NCBI RefSeq assembly: GCF_902167145.1
Contig: NC_050096.1
Coordinates: 271,892,622-271,956,621 of the forward strand
From: Zea mays
Lineage: Eukaryota > Streptophyta > Magnoliopsida > Poales > Poaceae
Direction: 5' to 3'
Length of the DNA stretch: 64,000 nt
Positions 11,934-24,361 of the stretch are shown one piece after another. The position numbers and the translations under genes were made by a program. Every line of letters begins with the position of its first letter. The stretch's first letter is position 1. Under the pieces are notes generated by a model that had not been told where the DNA came from, searched no databases, and saw nothing but the letters and a program-made list of their open reading frames with translations.

Positions 11934-13207
11934 CGTAATTAGGGGTACCCCCAATGCTCCTAAACACGGCTGGAAAACATCTTTAGAATAAACCATAAAC
12001 AGCTGATAAAGCGCGGTTCAAGTCAAGGCGTCGTCTACCAAGGGACGTGACCTCATCCGAGCCCAGCCTCGGGCAAGGACGGTAGTACCGGACGTATTCA
12101 CGCCTCGCCCGAGGGTCCCTCAGTCAGCAGACGCACCCCCGTCTCACCCGAGGCTAAGCTCGGGCGAAATTTGTCGTACAGCGACCTCGACCGGATCGCC
12201 CTACCAACCGACCGTATCGCATGCGCATTTAATGCGGGGATCGCCTGACACCTTATCCTGACACGCGTGCCTTAGTAGGCAAGGTCGAAGTGACCACAGT
12301 CACTTCGCCCTTTCACTGGCTGTTCTGACAGGAAAACAACACTGTTCGCCCCGCTCCGGCTACTGTGCCAACCACCAGGGTAAAACTGACGACAGCAGGT
12401 CTCGACCTCCCCCGAGTTCAGCCTCGGGCGCAACAAGGAGCTCCTCCTCGCCCAACCCTAGGCCTCGGCCTCAGCCTCGACCTTGGGAGGAGTCACGACC
12501 TCGCCCGACTTCAGCCCTGGCCTCAGGAGAAGTCTCCGCCTCGCCCGACCCCGGCCTCGGACCGACTACGCTATAGGGGATACATCATTACCCTACCGCT
12601 AGCTAGCCACCCTTTGCTACGAAGGAACAAGACCGGAGTCACATCAAACTACTCCGATAGCAGGTAATGATGGTTCCCCATGTGCGACCATGACGTCGAT
12701 GGCTCTCAGCTCCCTACGGAAGCAAGGAAACGTCAGCAGGATCCATGCCGCACCGCCAGCTACGCTTCTACAGGGCTCAAGGCACTTCTCCGCCGGCCAC
12801 GTTAGCACATGTACAGGGCTCAAGGCACTTCTCCGCCATCCACGTTAGCGCATAGCTACACCTCTATTGTATAGCTGGGCATCTTCTTGTATCTATAAAA
12901 GGAGATGTCCAAGGCGTTCCTAAAGGGAGGGGACAGAGGGCGAAGGAAGGCGAGCAGAGGCAGGCAGAGTAGGAGAGACGTGGTAGAGGAAGACTCGGAC
13001 AGCTCACCTCAAGGCCGAACCCTCTCTCTCTCTTGCTCTCGCTCTCTCGCAACGCTTGTAACCCCTACTACGAGCACCCCGGTGCAAGATAATATAAGCC
13101 TCATCCCCCCGCTTGTGTTCCATCTTGCATCAACCCATCTGGGCAGGGACACGTAGCGACAAATTCACTAGTCGGTTGACGGTCCTCGCGGGTCCGAAAT
13201 GCCGACA
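11934..13207 (+). repeat. 5' LTR of Gypsy element A
   Basis: This 1274-bp LTR starts TGTCGGGTACCGTAATTAGG and ends CCGACA. A TATA box (TATAAAA, 12894-12900) lies about 310 bp before its end. The primer-binding region GTTGGCGCGCCAGGTAGGGG follows directly at 13208; the same sequence follows the 5' LTR of element B. I did not assign the priming tRNA. Confidence 0.9.
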
Positions 13208-13267
13208 GTTGGCGCGCCAGGTAGGGGCCTGCTGCGTGTTGACGAATACTTTCCCGTTGAGTTCCAG

Positions 13268-16200
13268 ATGGGTAGCCTTCAGCAGCCTCTTCAGCCGGGG
13301 ACGGTGCTCCGCTTCAGGAGTCTCGAGTTCATGTCCCGCGACGGCGGCTATGACATGGTACTCCTCCCCTCGTAGCACGGCAACAACGACGGCTGTCGGC
13401 TCGCCCGACGGAGGCAAACTCGACGACGACTTCCCCTCGTGGCAGAAGAGGAACACCCGGGTTTGCCCCGCCACCCTCCTCGCCGGAGGAGGAGGAGACG
13501 GGGCAACCGTGGCTAGGCAGGAGGCGGCACCTCGTCGGCTGTCGGACCAGAGTGAGTCGACGATGCCGGCACCCCTGCGGGAAACATGTCGGGTGTTGTC
13601 CTCGCACCTGAGACAACGACGGGTGTCGCTTCCCCGCAACGTGCCAACCCCAAGCGGACTGATGACGCCAGCACCCTCGCGGAGGACTTGCTGGGCGTTA
13701 GCCTCGTACCTAAGATAACGGTGCATTCCGTCCCCGAAGCGACTTCACCACCGTCCATCAACCAAGAGGTACCGTCCGTTTTCCACCCTGTTCCCTTTAA
13801 ATTCAGCTTCGATCCACCAAGCGACCTCGCTTCGGTAAGCGCTTTCGCAAGGGCATATCCTGACCTTCCAGGGTACCCTATGTGGTCAACTTGGGACCGA
13901 CTGACGGTCGTCTCAACCTCCGGACCCGCGGGTTCCGAGGAAGAAGACGACCCCGACTTCGGTTGGGATTTCTCCGGACTTCGTGATCCCAGTGCCATGC
14001 GAGACTTCATGTCCGCATGTGACTACTGCCTCTTTGGCTGCTCCGACGATGACCATAGCCTTGACGATGAGGGTTATGGCCCAAGTCGCGAGTGTTTCCA
14101 CATCGATCAGGGGGATCACGACGAAGACAACCACCTCGGCATGCCGAAAGATGACGACGCCCCTGTGCCTGCGTCTCGCGTTGAGATCCCACGGGAGCTA
14201 GCTGTGGTCCTAGTCCCTGCGGGGGGGTCAGGACACACAGCTTGAGCAACTCTGTGAGATGCAGGCCAAGCTCGACGAAGAAGCAGGGCGGCTTGTGCAG
14301 CTCCGACAAAACATCGAGCACGAATGGGCAGGCCGGACACTCGCCGGAGGAGCGCGTCATCGGGCCTGAGACGTCCAGCGCCGTATCGTCGATGATGCCA
14401 GGGCAGGGCTACCCCCGGCCTTTAGCGGGGATGGCCTGAACCTGGCTGCAGCGGCGATGTTACTTCGGACAATGCCAGGGTCGTCCACCACCGAGGGGCG
14501 ACGTATCCAGGGCGAGCTCAAAGGCCTCCTGGAAGACGCCGCTGTCCGACGTGCCAAGAGCTCTGCCTCCCGAAGGCGAGGGTGCCCCTCGGAGCATCGC
14601 GCAACGTCCTCCCGACGCATGCGGGAGGCCTCGGTCCGCACCGAGCGCACACGGGACGGGACGCCCGCAGCCCCGGATTGCCTCAGCGACGAGCAACACC
14701 GCCGCGACCGTCGAGCTCGCCTCGAGGAGAGGGTGCGCCGAGGCTACCACCCCAGGCGCGGAGGACGCTACGACAGTGAGGAGGATCGGAGCCCCTCGCC
14801 CGAACCACTAGGTCCGCGAGTCTTCAGTCGGGCCATACGACGGGCGCCGTTCCCGGCCCGGTTCCGAGCCCCGACTACCATCACCAAGTACTCAGAGGAG
14901 ACAAGGCCGGAGTTGTGGCTTGCGGATTACCGACTGGCATGCCAGTTGGGAGGAATGCACGACGACAACCTCATCATCCGGAACCTCCCCCTTTTCCTCT
15001 CTGACGCTGTTCGGGCATGACTGGAGCATTTGCCTCCTGCGCAGATCTCTGACTGGGACGACCTGGTCAAGGCTTTCGCTGGAAACTTCCAAGGTACGTA
15101 CGTGCGACCTGGGAACTCATGGGATCTCTGAAGCTGCCGCCAGCAGCCAGGGGAATCCCTGCGAGAGTACATCCGGTGGTTTTCAAAGCAGCGCACCGAG
15201 CTGCCCAACATCATCGACTCGGACGTCATCGGGGCATTCCTCGCCGGCACCACTTGCTGAGACCTGGTGAGCAAACTAGGACGCAAGACTCCCACCAAGG
15301 CGAGCGAGTTGATGGACATCGCCACCAAGTTTGCCTATGGTTAGGAGGCGGTCGAAGCCATCTTCTGAAAGGATAAGCAGCCTCAGGGAAGACCAAAGGA
15401 AGACGCCCCTGAGGCGTCCGTCCAGCGTGGCACGAAGAAGAAGGCCAAGAAAAAGGTGCAGGCAAAACGCAACACTGTTGACGCGGATCTCGTCGCTGCT
15501 GCCGAGCACAGGAACCCTCGGAAACCTCCCGGAGGGGCCAACATGTTCGACAAGATGCTCAAGGAGTCGTGCCCCTACCATAGGGGTCTCGTTAAGCACA
15601 CCCTTGAGGAGTGCAACATGCTCCGGCGTTACTTCAACAAGGCTGGACCCTCGGCAGAAGGTGGCAAAGACCAAGGCGATAAGGAAGAGGAGTTCCTGGA
15701 GGTCCACAACTGCTTCATGATCTACGGCGGACAGGTGGCGAACGCCTCGGCTCGGCACCACAAGCAGGAGCGCCGGGAGGTCTGCTCGGTGAAGGTAGCG
15801 GCGCCGGTCTACCTAGACTGGTCCGACAAGCCCATCACCTTCGACCAAGGCGACCACCCCGACTGCGTATCGAGCCCAGGAAGGTACCCGCTCGTCGTCG
15901 ACCCTGTCATCGGCAACGCTAGGCTCACCAAGGTCCTCATGGACAGAGGCAGCAGCCTTAACATCATCTACGCCGAGACCCTAGGGCTCTTGGGGGTCGA
16001 TCTGTCCACGATCCGGGCCGGTGCAGCACCCTTTCATGGGATCGTCCCCGGTAAGCGTGTCCTGCCCCTTGGGCAGCTTGATTTGCCCGTCTGCTTCGGA
16101 ACTCCCTCCAACTTCCAAAAGGAAACCCTCACTTTCGAGGTGGTCGTGTTCCGAGGGACCTATCACGCGGTGTTGGGAAGACCGTGCTACGCCAAGTTCA

Positions 16201-16502
16201 TGGTTGTCCCCAACTACACGTACCTCAAGCTCAAGATGCCAGGCCCCAATGGAACCATCACCGTCGGATCCATGTACCGCCACGCTTACGAGTGCGACAT
16301 GGAATGCATGGAGTACGCAGAGGCCATCGCCGAGTCCGAGGCCCTCATCGCCGACCTGGATCGCCTCTCCAAGGAGGCGCCAGATGCGAAGCGCCACGCC
16401 GGCAACTTCGAACCGGCCGAGGCAGTTAAGTCTGTCCCTCTCGACCCTAGCAACGACGTCAGCAAGAAAGTCAGGATCGACTCTGAGCTCGACCCCAAAT
16501 AG
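13268..16502 (+). pseudogene. gag: gag and protease region of Gypsy element A, decayed
   Basis: The frame starts at ATG 13268 (MGSLQQPLQPG) and meets a stop within 40 codons. Longer surviving frames are 13586-14245, 14457-15020 and 15456-16502. The capsid part shows RPELWLADYRLACQLGG and the knuckle-like region CPYHRG...HTLEEC. Five in-frame stops (15018, 15129, 15258, 15342, 15366) occur within 351 bp where element B has W, R, R, Q and R codons. The protease active site reads MDRGSS where B has MDGGSS, so the enzyme would be dead. The last frame ends in a TAG at 16500 that B shares. Confidence 0.85.
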
Positions 16503-19500
16503 GAAACAGTGCTCGTCAACTTTCTCCGCGCGAACGCTGAAATTTTTGTGTGGAGTCCCTCGGACATGCCCGGCATACCGAGGGATGTCGCCGAGCACTC
16601 ACTGGACATCCGAGCCGATGCCCGACCCGTGAAGCAGCCCCTGCGCCGCTTTGATGAAGAAAAGCGCAGGGCCATAGGCGAGGAGGTCCACAAGCTGATG
16701 GCTGCAGGGTTCATCAAAGAGGTATTACATCCAGAATGGTTAGCTAACCTTGTGCTTGTAAAGAAAAAAGGTGGGAAATAGAGGATGTGCGTAGACTACA
16801 CTGGTTTAGACAAAGCATGTCCAAAGGTTCCCTACCCTTTGCCTCGCATTGATCAAATTGTGGACTCCACTGCTGGGTGCGAAACCCTGTCCTTCCTCGA
16901 TGCCTATTCAGGCTATCACCAAATCAAGATGAAAGAATCCGACCAGCTTGCGACTTCTTTCATCACACCCTTGGGCATGTATTGTTATACTACCATGCCA
17001 TTTGGCTTGAGGAATGCAGGTGCGACCTACCAAAGGTGCATGAACCACGTGTTCGGAGAGCACATCGGCAGAACGGTCAAGGCTTATGTCGATGACATCG
17101 TCGTCAAAACAAGGAAAGCCTCCGACCTCCTCTCGGACCTCGAAGTAACTTTTGGGTGTCTACGGGCAAAGGGCGTAAAACTCAATCCCGAGAAGTGTGT
17201 CTTCGGAGTCCCCCGAGGCATGCTCCAGGGGTTCATCGTCTTCGAACGAGGTATCGTGGCCAACCCGGAGAAAATTGCAGCCATCACCAACATGGGACCC
17301 ATCAAAGATTTAAAAGGAGTACAAAGGGTCATGGGATGCCTTGCGGCTCTGAGCCGCTTCATCTCGCGCCTAGGCGAGAAAGGATTGCCCTTGTACCGCC
17401 TCTTGAGGAAGGCCGAGCGCTTCACTTGGACCCCCGAGGCCGAAGAAGCCCTCGGAAACTTAAAGGCTCCTTACTAATGCGCCCATCTTGGTGCCCCCCG
17501 TTGCGGGAGAAGCCCTCTTGATTTATGTAGCCGCAACCACTCAGGTGGTCAGCGTCGCGATCGTAGTCGAGAGACAAAAAGAAGGGCATGCACTGCTCGT
17601 CCAGAGGCTGGTCTACTTCATCAGCGAGGTGCTATCCGAGACGAAGATTCGCTACCCACAAATCCAGAAGCTACTGTACGCAGTAATTCTAACACGACGA
17701 AAGTTGCGACACTACTTCGAGTCTCATCCGGTGACTGTGGTGTCATTCTTCCCCCTAGGAGAGATCATCCAGTGCCAAGAGGCCTCAGGTAGGATAGCAA
17801 AATGGGCAGTGGAACTCATGGGCGAGGCACTTTCATTCGCTCCTCGGAAGGCCATAAAATCCCAAGTCTTGGCAGACTTCCTGGCTGAATGGGTCGACAC
17901 CCAATTGCCGACAGCTCCAATACAGCCCGAACTTTGGACCATGTACTTCGATGGGTCGCTTATGAAAACAGGAGCGGGTGCTGGCTTGCTCTTCATTTCA
18001 CCCCTCGGGAAACATATGCGCTACATACTGCCCCTCCATTTTCCGGCATTAAACAACGTGGCCGAGTACGAGGCTTTGGTTAATGGGTTGCACATCGCCG
18101 TCGAGCTAGGGGTTCGGCGCCTCGACGCTCGGGGCGACTCGCAGCTCGTCATTAACCAAGTCATGAAGAACTCCCACTGGCGCGATCGAAAAATGGAGGC
18201 CTATTGCGATGAAGTTCGGCGCTTGGAAGATAAGTTCCACGGGCTAGAACTCAACCATGTTGCTCGACGGTACAACGAGACCGCGGATGAACTGGCAAAA
18301 ATAGCCTCAGGGCGGACGACGGTTCCCCCGAACGTCTTCTCCAGGGACATATACCAACCATCCGTCAAACTCGACGACGCGCCCGAACCAGACGAGACCT
18401 CGGCCCAGCCCGAGGTACCCTCGGCCGCCGAGGGTGAGGCCTTGCGCATCGAGGGAGAGCAGAATGGGGTTGCGCCAAACCAAAACTGGCAGACCCCGTA
18501 CCTGGAATATCTCCTCCGAGGAGAGCTGCCCCTCAACAAGGCCGAAGCTCGGCGACTGGCTCGGCGCGCCAAGTCGTTCGTTTTACTGGATGATGAAAAA
18601 GAGTTATATCACCGCAGCCCCTCAGGCATTCTCCAACGATGCATATCTGTCGCCCAAGGACAAGAGCTGTTATGAGAAATACACTCGGGGGCTTGCGGTC
18701 ACCATGCAGCACCTCAGACCCTCGTGGGAAACGCTTTTCGACAAGTTTTCTACTGGCCGACCGCGGTGGCCGACGCCACTAGGATTGTACGCTCCTGCCA
18801 AGGGTGTCAATTCTACGCGAGACAGACGCACCTGCCCGCTCAAGCCCTACAAGCAATACCTATCACTTGGTCGTTTGCCGTATGGGGTCTGGACCTCGTC
18901 GGTCCCTTGCAGAAGGCACCTGGGGGCTTCACACACCTGCTGGTCGCCATCGACAAATTCTCCAAGTGGATCGAGGTCCGACCCTTAACCAGCATCGGGT
19001 CCGAGCAGGCGGTGGCGTTCTTCACAAATATCATCCATCGCTTTGGGGTCCCAAACTCCATCATCACCGACAATGACATGCAGTTCACTGGGAAAAAGTT
19101 CCTGGACTTCTGCGAAGACCACCACATCCGTGTGGACTGGGTCGTCGTGGCTCACCCAATGACAAATGGGCAGGTGGAGCGCGCCAACGGTTTGATTTTG
19201 TAGGGACTAAAACCGAGGATCTACAACGACCTCAACAAGTTTGGCAAGCGGTGGATAAGAGAACTACCCTCGGTGGTTTGGAGTCTGAGGACGACGCCGA
19301 GCCAGGCCACGGGTTTCTCGCCGTTTTTGCTAGTCTATGGGGCCGAGGCCATCTTACCCACGGACTTGGAATACGGTTCCCCGAGGACAAAGGCTTACGA
19401 CGACCAAAGCAACCAGACCAGCTGAGATGATTCATTGGACCAGCTGGAAGAGGCTCGGGACGTGGCTTTAGTACACTCGGCGCGGTATCAGCAGTCTCTG

Positions 19501-19720
19501 CGACGCTACCACGCCCGAAGGGTTCGGCCCCGAGGCTTCCAAGTGGGAGACTTGGTACTTCGGCTGCGACAAGACGCCCGAGGGCGCCACAAGCTTACTC
19601 CCTGGGAAGGGCCATTCATCATCGCCAGGATTTTGAAGCCCATACAAGCTGGCCAACGACCAAGGCGAGGTCTACAGCAACGCTTGGAACATCGAACAGC
19701 TATGTCGCTTTTACCCTTAA
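16503..19720 (+). pseudogene. pol: pol of Gypsy element A: RT, RNase H, second RNase H, integrase, decayed
   Basis: RT covers 16509-17470, with FLDAYSGYHQI and the catalytic YVDD at 17085-17096. A TGG-to-TAG stop breaks it at 16779. A one-base loss near 17470 shifts frame before the RNase H. The 395-codon frame 17488-18675 holds the RNase H end and the Tat-specific archaeal-type RNase H ([33 protein letters not shown]). Integrase follows (WGLDLVGP, ITDN, NGQVERANG), with stops at 18673, 19201 and about 19423 and a G-to-D change after the second catalytic Asp. The original end is a TAA near 19718. Confidence 0.87.
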
Positions 19721-19871
19721 AATGTTTCAAGTCGTTCATGTATCTCACTTTCTTTACATGCATAAATAAAGTCTAACCATCAAGGAAGGATCAGCCTTGC
19801 CTCGGCAAAGCCCGACCCTCCCTCGGGGGCTAGAAGAGGGGAACCCCCTCTGCGTCAAAATTTTCCTCGGA

Positions 19872-21330
19872 AAAGTCTTTTACCAGAACGACTTTCGCGC
19901 TTTTCGATTGCGTCGATAACAGAATCCTAAAGACGAGCAAGAGAGACCTTGAACGGCAAGGTCGACCGAGCCGAGGGACTCCTACGCCTCTGGGATACGG
20001 ATACCTCACTCATCACCTTCCGCGAAAAGTAGCTCACGCTCGGATAAGCGATTCTGCTACCGAAAAAGTCCTAACACTCGAAAACTTTTCTACCAAAACG
20101 ACTTTCGTGCTTTTCGACTATATCGATAACGGAATCCTAAAAATGACGAGAGGAACCTTAAACGGCAAGGCCGACCGAGCCGAGGGACTCCTACGCCTCC
20201 GGGATACGGATACCTTGCTCATCACCTTCTGCGAAAAGTAACTCACGCTTGGATAAGCGATTCTGCTACCGAACAAGTCCTAACACACGAAACGAGAGGA
20301 AAGAAAACACAGCTTTATAATCCGACAATTAAAACGTTTAGGCCTCAGCGGTCGCAAAAAACATACGCATACTTAAAACAAATTGTTCCTGCAGGCTCAG
20401 ACATCGGCAGGGGGAGGAGTAGCACGCTCGGTGTCATTTCCACCCTCGACAGAATCTGGCCCGACCTCGGACGGTGACACGGGCGGAAGGATCTCCACCT
20501 CAAAGGAGGAAGCCAGCGCCGTGCTTGGGCCCTCGACAACTGTGTCAAGCCTCTAGACCTCAGCTAAGGCAGCCTCCTCTTCGTCGGGTAAGCAGTACCC
20601 CTCGCTAACCCGCTCCAGATCCATGTCGTAGTGGGAAGCGAGCACGGCGAATGCCCACCTAACGCCATGGTGCAGCGCCTCGCGGAGTCTGCTGCGCACA
20701 TGGCCGCCCAAGGCCCGCAGGTGACTCTGGGGGGAGCTACCCGAGGGGACGTCGTCGAGGCCAAAGGCCTGGCAGAAAGCCGAGATGGCCTCGGACATGG
20801 CCACGCGGTCGGCCTCCTTCTGCTCAGCCGCCTGGGCAAGCACCTTGTAGTTCTTGACGGACTCGTTGAGAGCCGTCTCGAACCCTGCAGATAGCCGGAC
20901 AATGTTCTTCAGACACAAGGAGAAGAATGGAGACAAAAACAAAGTCACAAAACGGGCAAAACATACCTTCGGCCCGGGCACGCTGCTGTGAGGTCATGGC
21001 TTGGGCGGACCGGGCAGACCCGACGACCACAGCCAGGCCCTCCGCAAGGGTCCCGGCCCGAGCGGTCGCCTTGGGTCTAGAAAGGGGGAAGCCCCCTCTG
21101 CGTCAAATTTTTCCTCGGAAAAGTTTTCCGCCAAAACGACTTTCGTGCCTTTCGACTGCGTCAATAACGGAATCCTAATGACGAGCGAGAGAGACCTTGA
21201 ACGGCAAGGCCGACCGAGCCGAGGGACTCCTACGCCTCCGGGATACAGATACCTCACTCGTCACCTTCCGCGAAAGGTAGCTCACGCTCGGATAAGTGAT
21301 TCTGCTACCGACAAACAAGTCTTAATTCTC
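19872..21330 (+). repeat. 210-bp repeats in the 3' noncoding region of element A
   Basis: Three copies of a ~210-bp unit: 19872-20081, 20082-20290 in tandem, and 21120-21330 after an ~830-bp gap holding the antisense gene remnant. Each contains CCAGAACGACTTTC or a close variant, GACCGAGCCGAGGGACTCC and GATACGGATACCTCACTC. Element B has the same repeats in the same place (38425-39495). Confidence 0.8.
20396..21060 (-). pseudogene. remnant of the antisense extra gene of element A
   Basis: Read on the minus strand it encodes an acidic Ala/Glu-rich segment with SRLREALHHGVRWAFAVL and a YDMDLERVSEGYCLPDEEE phrase. I recognise these from the C-terminal part of grass proteins labelled 'putative gypsy type transposon'. 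A ~67-bp GT-AG intron (GTATGTTTTG...TCTGAAG, about 20907-20974) separates two exon pieces. A TAG at 20553 breaks the frame, which otherwise reaches a TGA near 20396. The N-terminal domain is missing. It lies antisense to gag-pol between 210-bp repeat copies. Confidence 0.6.
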
Positions 21331-24300
21331 GAAACAAGAGGAAAGCACGACTTTATACCCAAATGTTCAGGCCTCAGCAACCACAAAGAACAAACACACG
21401 TACTTGGGGTAACAATGGTACCTAGACTTAGACGTCGGCAGCGCCCTTGGTGGTTTTCCCGACCTACGGCAGATGTCTTAGTACTTAAAGCTATTACATC
21501 TCGCTCTCAGGCAAGTACCATTTCAAATGGGACTCCGGCTCCATTCCCGCAGGAACGAACAACCTCCACACCAGAAGGCATGCGGGTAACAAACTCCAGG
21601 TGGCTCGCCGGCGACCACTGCACCAACAGCGCGACAACGACCTCCGCCTCGGGCGGCTAGACAGCAGCAGCGATTGCCTCAGGGCAAACACTACTGTGAA
21701 AAGGCCCTCCCTCACGTCCCCTCATGAGGGACGAGAACCATCCATTAAAGCCAAAGAGCCGGAGGTCCGGAGCGCAGGTGGCACTGACGGTCTTGTCTGC
21801 AGAGGCAACAACTTCGGCAGAGGAAGCCTCACCTATGGCGACCACCACCTCAGCACCAACGACAGCGGCCACCTGCCCACCAACACCGCACCGGCGAACG
21901 GCGGTCGCCCCAATGCGCACCGGCAGGTCCTCACTCCCGTCCTCGCTGAGGTTGTCCTAGAACACGAGCATCGCCCTCGCGGCGTACGAGGTGTTGTGCG
22001 ACCCCCCGGTGCAGCCGACGGCGCAAGGAGGACCTGGACGTGGCCGACCCGCGCACGGCGCGACCGACACCCGTGCGGCGGACGGGCAGCCGCGCTCCAC
22101 CCCAGCGGTAGGAGGCGGCACCGGAAGCAGCACCAGAGCCGCTCAGGCCGGGGAGCCAGACATGCGGCATCTGACAGCGCCACGGACAGCGAATGCCCTT
22201 CTCCCCCGATCACTGAGGGAAGGAGCGGGCCGCTGCCCACGCGGAGGTGGGACCCAACTCGGTGCACCCTCCTCCCCAGCACGGATGATGAACATCCTTG
22301 AAGCTGAGGGTAGGGGGGAGGCCATGGCCTGGCTCGCTCTTCCCCACCACGAGGCCTGCGGTCATCATCCTGGGTGACCGCCGGCGGGGGACTGCAGCCA
22401 GGCTGCATGATGAAAATCCTTGAAGTCGAGCGACGACTGGAGAGCGCCAACCCCCACGGGGTCGCGCTCCTCCAACAACAGCAAGAATAAGGCAACACAG
22501 GTGAACCCCATTTGGGGGCTCGGAAGGTGGAAAGACGCGATGAATGCAAGGAGTGTGAAGGCATGGCTACCGCCCGGGGGGTCGATCCCTTTTTAAAGGA
22601 AGATCTCCTCACTCGCACCCCCAAGCGTCACGGGCAAAGTCTCCACCGACGTGCTCCAGGGTTCCCACCCTACGACACGGGGGCTGGGTCCCATACGTCA
22701 TGCGAGCTGACCTGAAACGCGAAGAAGGCAAACCGCCGCACGCGAAGCACGTAACTGCCCCGCGGTTATAAGCATTCCCTCATCCTCGCCGAAACCAGTG
22801 GTCGAAAGGGCGGACCGCCGCGCAAGAAGCATGCAACCGCACTACGGTTGTGCACCCTTTCAGCTTCGTCGCATTCGGCAGTCCAGCATGGAGGCCCGGT
22901 CCCACATGTCATGTAACCGGCGCGCCGGTTGCTACGTGCAAGGAAACCGCACCGCCACTTGTGCCAATGCCGCGTCATCTCGAATGCAGAACCAGTGCAG
23001 CGATTCGAGGTAGCCCCGCGCGTGACCCAACAGTGCCAATTAAGTGAAACGATCACGGGTCAGTCAATCGCGGAGATAGGCACGACAGTCGATATGATCA
23101 GAGGCGGGCCGGCAGTAATTGCAGCAACAGACGTGTGGAAGCAGCGGTCCAATCACCTACAGGCTCGCATCCTCTCCTGAAACGGCAGGGGAGCCTTCTC
23201 CCACAGAGTAAAGACGACACACCCGTGTTCCGTCCCTCGAACGACTCGCGCACGCGCAACAGATGCCCCGCGAATCGCCCGTCCCGTCGCATTAACTCCT
23301 TGGCAGGGCAAGCGACACCTCCGGCAGGCGAAGCGGGTGCCGTTTCACCTCCGTCATGATGACCACATCAAAAAAAGGTGTGCCACATTATTTAAATTCA
23401 TATCCTTTTCCTTTTCCTCTCTCTCTCTTGCCATAGGGATCGGGAAAGGGGATATTCTGAAAAGGATCCTTCTCAGCGAAGGAAACGGGCCCCGAGCCCT
23501 CCTACTGATCAGGGGTTCGAAGGTTTCGCCCTCCGGGGTTCGACAACCGCCCTAGAGCACTCGGGCTCCGAGCCCTTTACTGATCAGGGGTTCGAAGGCT
23601 GGCCCCTCGGAAGGGTTCGACAGCCGCCCCAGAGCACGCAGAGTCAGGGATGACCCTGGGTACGTCCGTTATATGGCCGAGGCTTGGGCTACGCTCCCGA
23701 GGTACCCTAGGATATTTCCGAGACCAGCGGGAATGATTTGTAATGGAATCCCACCGGAGGGAGGCATCGAGCCCTCGGACCCTATCGAATGGGTCCGGGT
23801 CCAGCAAATCACCCACAGGTACTTTTGGAGCGCGCCTCCGGGCCACTAGCCGACCCTTATCGAACGGGGCTCGGGCGTCCACTCGGATCACCCGCTAGCA
23901 ACTCACTGGAAACACCGTGTTCGGTGCCCTCCGAGGGTAACACGGCGCTTTCCCCCTTCCTCCTTGCGGAAAGGAGACGAAGGGGCATACAATAAAAGTT
24001 GAGACGGTCCTTGATCGTCCTCTCGCTTTGTGCAGAGGCTCGGGGGCTACTCTCGCACCAGGCTACGGCCAAACTGTTGACCACGTCAACAAACCAACGT
24101 AAAAACTCGGAGCCTGACCGTGCACCCGGGCTACGGCCAGGCCACATGAGGGAACAACAAGGCTGACCGAGGCATCACAAAAAGAATTAAGACCTCAGAG
24201 GAGTCAAACCACTCCTCCGAGGCCTCGGGGGCTACACCCGACGGGTGCGCTCGCGCGCACCCATCGGAACAAAATACGACCGAGAAGGGCTGGTCCCCTT

Positions 24301-24361
24301 GCAAAAATCCGGCAGAACCTCCAAGCGAGTACCTACACTCCCTTCGAGGCTCGGGGGCTAC
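21331..24361. other. 3' noncoding region of element A
   Basis: This GC-rich stretch precedes the 3' LTR. Long open frames on both strands reflect base composition; none shows a known motif. At 23496-23640 two imperfect ~78-bp units (CTGATCAGGGGTTCGAAGG, then a TTCGACAACCGCCC-like block) match a three-copy array in B. The final TTCGAGGCTCGGGGGCTAC before 24362 is the polypurine-tract region. Confidence 0.65.

Noticed and set aside
14460..14750. Several overlapping frames opposite gag of element A
   Set aside because: They are shadows of the gag frame in high-GC DNA; the gag frame is the one conserved in element B.
21833..22624. 263-codon minus-strand open frame in element A
   Set aside because: GC-rich, low-complexity translation in a region open in several frames at once. 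No counterpart frame is kept in the equivalent part of element B.
23205..23640. Short repeats with regular spacing that could suggest a CRISPR-like array
   Set aside because: Two imperfect ~78-bp copies without unique spacers, in a retrotransposon 3' region of a plant genome.
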